A stretch of DNA of 64,000 bases from Acanthaster planci (lineage: Eukaryota; Echinodermata; Asteroidea; Valvatida; Acanthasteridae): contig NW_019091402.1 of assembly GCF_001949145.1 (NCBI RefSeq), forward strand, positions 2,773,756 to 2,837,755, given 5' to 3'. Within the stretch, counting starts at the first letter, position 1; each line of letters opens with the position of its first letter. Shown here piece by piece: positions 60,501 to 64,000 of this stretch. The position numbers and the translations under genes are program-made. Under the pieces are notes generated by a model. The model was not told where the DNA came from. It did no database searches and was given only the letters and a program-made list of their open reading frames with translations.

Positions 60501-63500
60501 CTGGTTTCTTGCCATTTTAAAAAGCTCAGGAAAAAATCATTACATACATGTACACGTACAAGTACATGTAGGCCCATTGAGGCAAATTGGTTTAAGTCAA
60601 GCAAGGTGTGTGAAATAAAGACCACGTATATGCATGGATCTTTTTTTTGATGGTTTGAATATGTAAATATTACAATCTCCGCTAGAGCTTTTGACGTACG
60701 TGAAGCACCTCAAGCAATCCCAGACAGGGGCGTAGCGGGGGGGGAAACAAAATTCCAGTCGGCAAATAGAGCTTTGGTTGGCAAATGAATTCAAAATTAT
60801 TACATAAATAATATACCTGTACTTCACCATTGGCATTTGCCTTGAAGCATGAAATGTAGTGTACCACAGATCACTTTGTAAATGTTACAGGACACGAGGT
60901 TGGCGAACAAGTTACAAGTCGGCAATGTGACTCCCGCACTCCCTCCCCCAAAGAAAATGCCTTCGCTACGCCACTGATCCCAGATCATTTATTACCGCAT
61001 ATTGCATATGCCTGCCTTAAACTATGACATCACGTATGGACACAAGGGAAATAATTGAATGCATTCGTATCAAAATTGGTCCTCACATGATCAAAATAGG
61101 GAGCTCTGTTGCCTGGCAACCACTTCTTGGAACGAAACACTGCATACTCTACATGTTGATACACATGCATGTTCTTGCATGTATAAGTGCATATGAGGCA
61201 CTCAGTATGCTAGTTTAATTTTCATCAGTATGTGCACAAAGGCTTTGGATATTCTTGTGGGTATGGAGTGACAGTGATGATGGTGTGCCAGTCCAGGCAC
61301 TGTCTTTGTCACTGTTGAGATGAGGTTTATGTGTTCAGTGTTCGATAAATGGAAGTAAATCAAGGATACTGTACATGAACTTACAGTACATGTAAATGTA
61401 GTTCTTGCTTGTATACCAGTGAATCAATTTCTGCCTTGCTAGAGTCACGGGTTTACTGTCCGTGAACTTTAGGTCATAAATGGAGGAAGGTTACACATAC
61501 CGGGTAATTTCTCTTAAAAAGTTAGCCAGCAACCAATAGACGAAGTGCTGATAGTTGTTAGTTGCCGGCCATTATGTCCAAATGTCAAGGAGGTACCGGG
61601 TATGGTAACTGAGCAGTCTGTGTTAGTTGTTCAACTTTGCCATTAATGCCCTGCAGTTTTTATCACGGTGTGCACATAACATGTTATACCAGCCCTTGTT
61701 AAAAGGGAAATAGCAAGCCCAGAGTGTTCCCTGTGTGCTTGGAATGAATAGTCCGCCATTGCTTTTGCCTTGGGATTGAAACAGGAAATTCATCACACTA
61801 CATACATACATAATAATTTCTCTTTGGACACACGTACATGTACTGTACATGTTCCTGGCTTCATGCAGACAATATAATCCATGCTTCATTGGTGCTCAAA
61901 ATACCGGCGGTGGTACATGATCAGTGACTGTGTAAAGCAAGTAGAAATGGCTTATTTGTGTTTTGATCTGTAAATAGTGTGTAACATTTTTGCTGCCCGG
62001 CGGTACATGCATGTTAGCGCTGTACGGTAGCAAGCCCAGAGTGTTATATTTAAAGTACGAGTGGTTTCTTTGCACTCTCTAATTTGCCAGTTCTTTAGGC
62101 TACCCACAAATAGCACTCCAATTTTACCATCTTCTACTGTGATTAATGAAATCAGCTTCATTAATTTAATAAAGTGCTTATTAAGTTACTCCGGGCAGAT
62201 AGAAATAGGCTGGCTGTAAATGATTGATTTGGAGCGACTGAGTAGTTGTCTCATGCCGCATTTCTTACAGCTCATCAGATATATCTACAGCTTATACTGT
62301 ACCAGTAGGTGTGGAAAGTACGTGAATAAAGTCAGACACTAGTCTCTCGCGCAGCTGGTGCAAAGCCACGATGACGCTTTGGCATTCCAGGAGGCATTTA
62401 TCGGTGTGGGGATGCAATCTCAAATTGGATCAACCCGGCTGAAACATGTGGGGTGCGGGGGTGGTTGTTGTGACTACGTCATTTCCCCCTCCCCCCCCTG
62501 CCCCTCTTCTGACTAATCTGTTTGGGTCCGGGCCAGATTTGATTACGTGATTAGGGCTGGTGGGAAGGAGATATTGGGATGGGGGAATTCAAGCGTTCCC
62601 TCATCAACCGGGGTGATGTCACTTTGTTTTGTAACTTTCAACCTTGAAGACAATGAGATTGAGAAGCAGTACATTTCACTGATGTTACTGTATTATGCTG
62701 TACGTGTAGATGTCCACTACCCATTGATCTTATTGGAGAAGTGGGGTCATTGGAGTAAAAGCCTCCAAACTTATTTTCCTTTTTCTTATTGCATCCTTGT
62801 TTTTGTCGAGTCACAAAAATCATCTTTGTCTTTTTGTTTTGAGTCATTTATTTCTAGATCTATAGAAACATGTACCGGTACGTGTAGTGTAATGCAGGAA
62901 GGGCAAATTCGAGACAAAGTTTGGAAGGAAAAGATTTCACAAAGTTGTTTCACTGAGTGACAAACCAGTAATATGGGTGTAGCCTTTACTTGAACCTGTG
63001 CATCCTTTCAGGTTCTGTAATGTTATCCGTGCAAGCGTGAAACTACATGTACATATCCTGTATTGTGAAGTTTGGTCAGCTGGAAGGGCTGAGTAAACAA
63101 GTCTGTCTGTTGATTAGCATACAACTGTTGCAGTTTAAACAGGGAAAGAGGTGCAAAGTGCTGGTGTACATGAAAGTGGGTCTTTTACCACGACGCCTCA
63201 TTTAGGTGTCAAAAGGGCCGAAGGAGTAAACCTAGATGGTGCCAAAAGGGGATGGGCTAGGGGTGGGGTCTGGGTTTTTTGAGAGATGTTATCATTGATA
63301 GGGTCAGGGCCTCTTTTGGATTGTTGTATGAATAAAATTAAAGTATTAATACTTAGCTTAAGTTTCATTTGTCAATGGAAGCACTTGCCGATAATTTCCA
63401 CAACGTCCCCTGCCCTGTTTTTAGGTTTTTTTTTCAGTAAATTATTTTTTTTTAGGTCCTTTTGAAGTGAGAAAGGCTGCTCAAATTCTGCTCAAATGAA

Positions 63501-64000
63501 CTTGAAAAAAGGGAAACTTTCTACATGCAAAATACATGTAGATACTCAACTGGTAAATCTCTATGGGGTTTTTATATGCAACCATTCCTAATCTTTCAGT
63601 GAGCATTGAGCCAATGGCGTACATGTATATTCTTTCGTGTACTTTAACTTTTGGGGTCAGGATTGAGGACCGTAGTTGAGCCCATCACAAGTCTAATCAC
63701 AAATCCATGTAGCAGGATGAACCACAAGGACAGAGAAATGCTTTTGCCTTAGTTAATTTGAAGAGCTTGTGACTTGACTTAAGGTACCGTACATGTATGA
63801 TTTCAATTCAATTACATTTATTTCCTCATGGCAAAATAACAGTGTTGTATTCAAATCCATCACAAGTCCCTTCACATGGCCAGTCACAAGTCCCTTCACA
63901 AGGCCAGTCACAAGTCCCTTCACAAGGTCAGTCACAAGTCCCTTCACAAGGCCAGTCACAAGTCCCTTCACAAGGCCAGTCACAAGTCCCTTCACAAGGC
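45575..64000 (+). CDS. SSH: Slingshot-family cofilin phosphatase, first three coding exons (gene runs off the window)
   Basis: Slingshot phosphatases dephosphorylate and activate cofilin/ADF and so promote actin turnover in the cytoplasm. Exons seen: 45575-45634 (20 codons from ATG), 57438-57475 and 60332-60411, with GT-AG borders and phases 0, 2 and 1. They encode MALVTVQRSPSNSNSSSTIS, then DECDSEERVKKQ, then CESFFAVKGAALVLPRSNES. The first block is nearly identical to the vertebrate SSH1/2 start, and SESF..VKGAAL.L is the start of the conserved SSH N-terminal domain. The catalytic HCKMGVSRS loop and the rest lie beyond 64000. Intron 1 is 11.8 kb and intron 2 is 2.9 kb; both are rich in ACATGTAC palindromes. 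Invertebrates usually have one SSH gene, so I use the family symbol. Confidence 0.85.
48370..48385 (-). ncRNA. Histone-type 3' stem-loop, orphan copy
   Basis: On the minus strand GGTTCTTTTCAGAACC forms a 6-bp stem with a UUUC loop, the exact geometry of the metazoan histone mRNA 3' end. A purine-rich ACAAAAGAGA follows after about ten bases, in the place of the histone downstream element. No histone-like coding sequence lies upstream. The 5' neighbour is another hairpin (48403-48422). It may be part of a repeat family rather than a used processing site. Confidence 0.4.
48403..48422 (-). repeat. 7-bp hairpin CGAGCAG/CTGCTCG followed by AAAC
   Basis: Perfect stem with a 6-base loop; on the minus strand it reads GATGA, stem, AAAC. 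This kind of motif is frequent near retroelement-derived repeats and loosely recalls a hammerhead core, but the required junction bases do not fit. Confidence 0.5.
48766..48801 (+). repeat. Short tandem duplication GTACGTTTATATGTTG
   Basis: Two copies of the 16-mer side by side at the end of a palindrome-rich GTACAT cluster. Confidence 0.75.
53032..53057. repeat. Perfect 12-bp-arm palindrome TACATGTACACT
   Basis: Inverted arms separated by AC. It is the longest perfect palindrome I saw among the ACATGTAC motifs. Confidence 0.8.
60725..60976. mobile_element. hAT-type MITE with 8-bp target-site duplication
   Basis: Terminal inverted repeats CAGGGGCGTAGCG (left) and CAGTGGCGTAGCG (right, reverse complement) bound a 252-bp non-coding element. 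The octamer ATCCCAGA flanks it exactly on both sides (60717-60724 and 60977-60984). Eight-base duplications and CAG..GCGTAGC ends are characteristic of hAT transposons. It carries no transposase, so it is non-autonomous. It lies in SSH intron 3, 314 bases past the third exon. Confidence 0.9.
63857..64000 (+). repeat. 24-bp minisatellite (AGTCACAAGTCCCTTCACAAGGCC)n
   Basis: About six copies reach the end of the window and probably continue. The minus-strand Gly/Leu/Val-rich frame is an artefact of the repeat length being a multiple of three. Confidence 0.93.

Larger units (their letters stand above)
46270..63800. repeat. Dense interspersed ACATGTAC / TACCGGTA palindromic motifs
   Basis: Dozens of copies of (T)ACATGTACATGTA and shorter forms, plus at least eight TACCGGTA sites, are scattered through the SSH introns (for example 46277, 46453, 49762, 50868, 53036, 55664, 57172, 58220, 60300, 61836). 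The first 45 kb has only a handful (3750, 13672, 15415). They are dispersed, not one tandem array. Confidence 0.8.

Overview
This window is nuclear DNA from an invertebrate animal, most likely a marine deuterostome such as a sea urchin, sea star, hemichordate or lancelet. The reasons are phase-consistent multi-exon genes with GT-AG introns, long AT-rich introns full of short satellites and inverted-repeat elements, scaffold gaps, and proteins of animal families (trypsin with LDLa/TSP1 modules, Slingshot phosphatase, EFCAB5). The taxon itself is an inference. There is nothing bacterial, viral or plasmid-like, and no operon or CRISPR.

Layout. (1) 1-7.5 kb, plus strand: the 3' part of a secreted mosaic serine protease, with two weak LDLa repeats, a TSP1 repeat and a complete trypsin domain. 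It is preceded by a pyrimidine-rich minisatellite broken by an assembly gap. (2) 10.8-14.3 kb, minus strand: a complete four-exon gene for a 206-residue single rhodanese-domain protein. (3) 17.5-23.8 kb, plus strand: a complete four-exon gene for a 237-residue multi-pass membrane protein resembling the BRI3BP/TMEM109 group, with a 21-bp minisatellite in its second intron. (4) 25.6-43.0 kb, minus strand: a complete 23-exon gene, 1531 codons plus stop, read as EFCAB5. Every splice junction keeps frame. The protein has an EF-hand, two GAF-like regions and a C-terminal region resembling a dynein stalk. (5) 45.6 kb to the window end, plus strand: the first three coding exons of a Slingshot-family cofilin phosphatase. 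Its very long early introns are crowded with ACATGTAC-type palindromes.

How the parts relate. Genes 3 and 4 converge, with possible opposed poly(A) signals near 25.29 kb. Genes 4 and 5 diverge from a 2.6-kb gap. As I recall, human SSH2 and EFCAB5 are likewise head-to-head neighbours on 17q11.2, so this pair looks like ancient conserved microsynteny.

Mobile and repeat content includes a hAT-type MITE with an exact 8-bp target duplication (60.7 kb), a foldback element with a 4-bp duplication (23.2 kb), other inverted-repeat elements (15.3, 18.8 and 19.1/20.0 kb), two decayed non-LTR retrotransposon tails, and perfect or near-perfect hairpins at 18.4 and 25.9 kb. I see no wholly new system. The most noteworthy items are the EFCAB5 domain architecture, the conserved gene pair, a GC-AG intron and a competing donor in the protease, and a histone-type stem-loop in the phosphatase intron.
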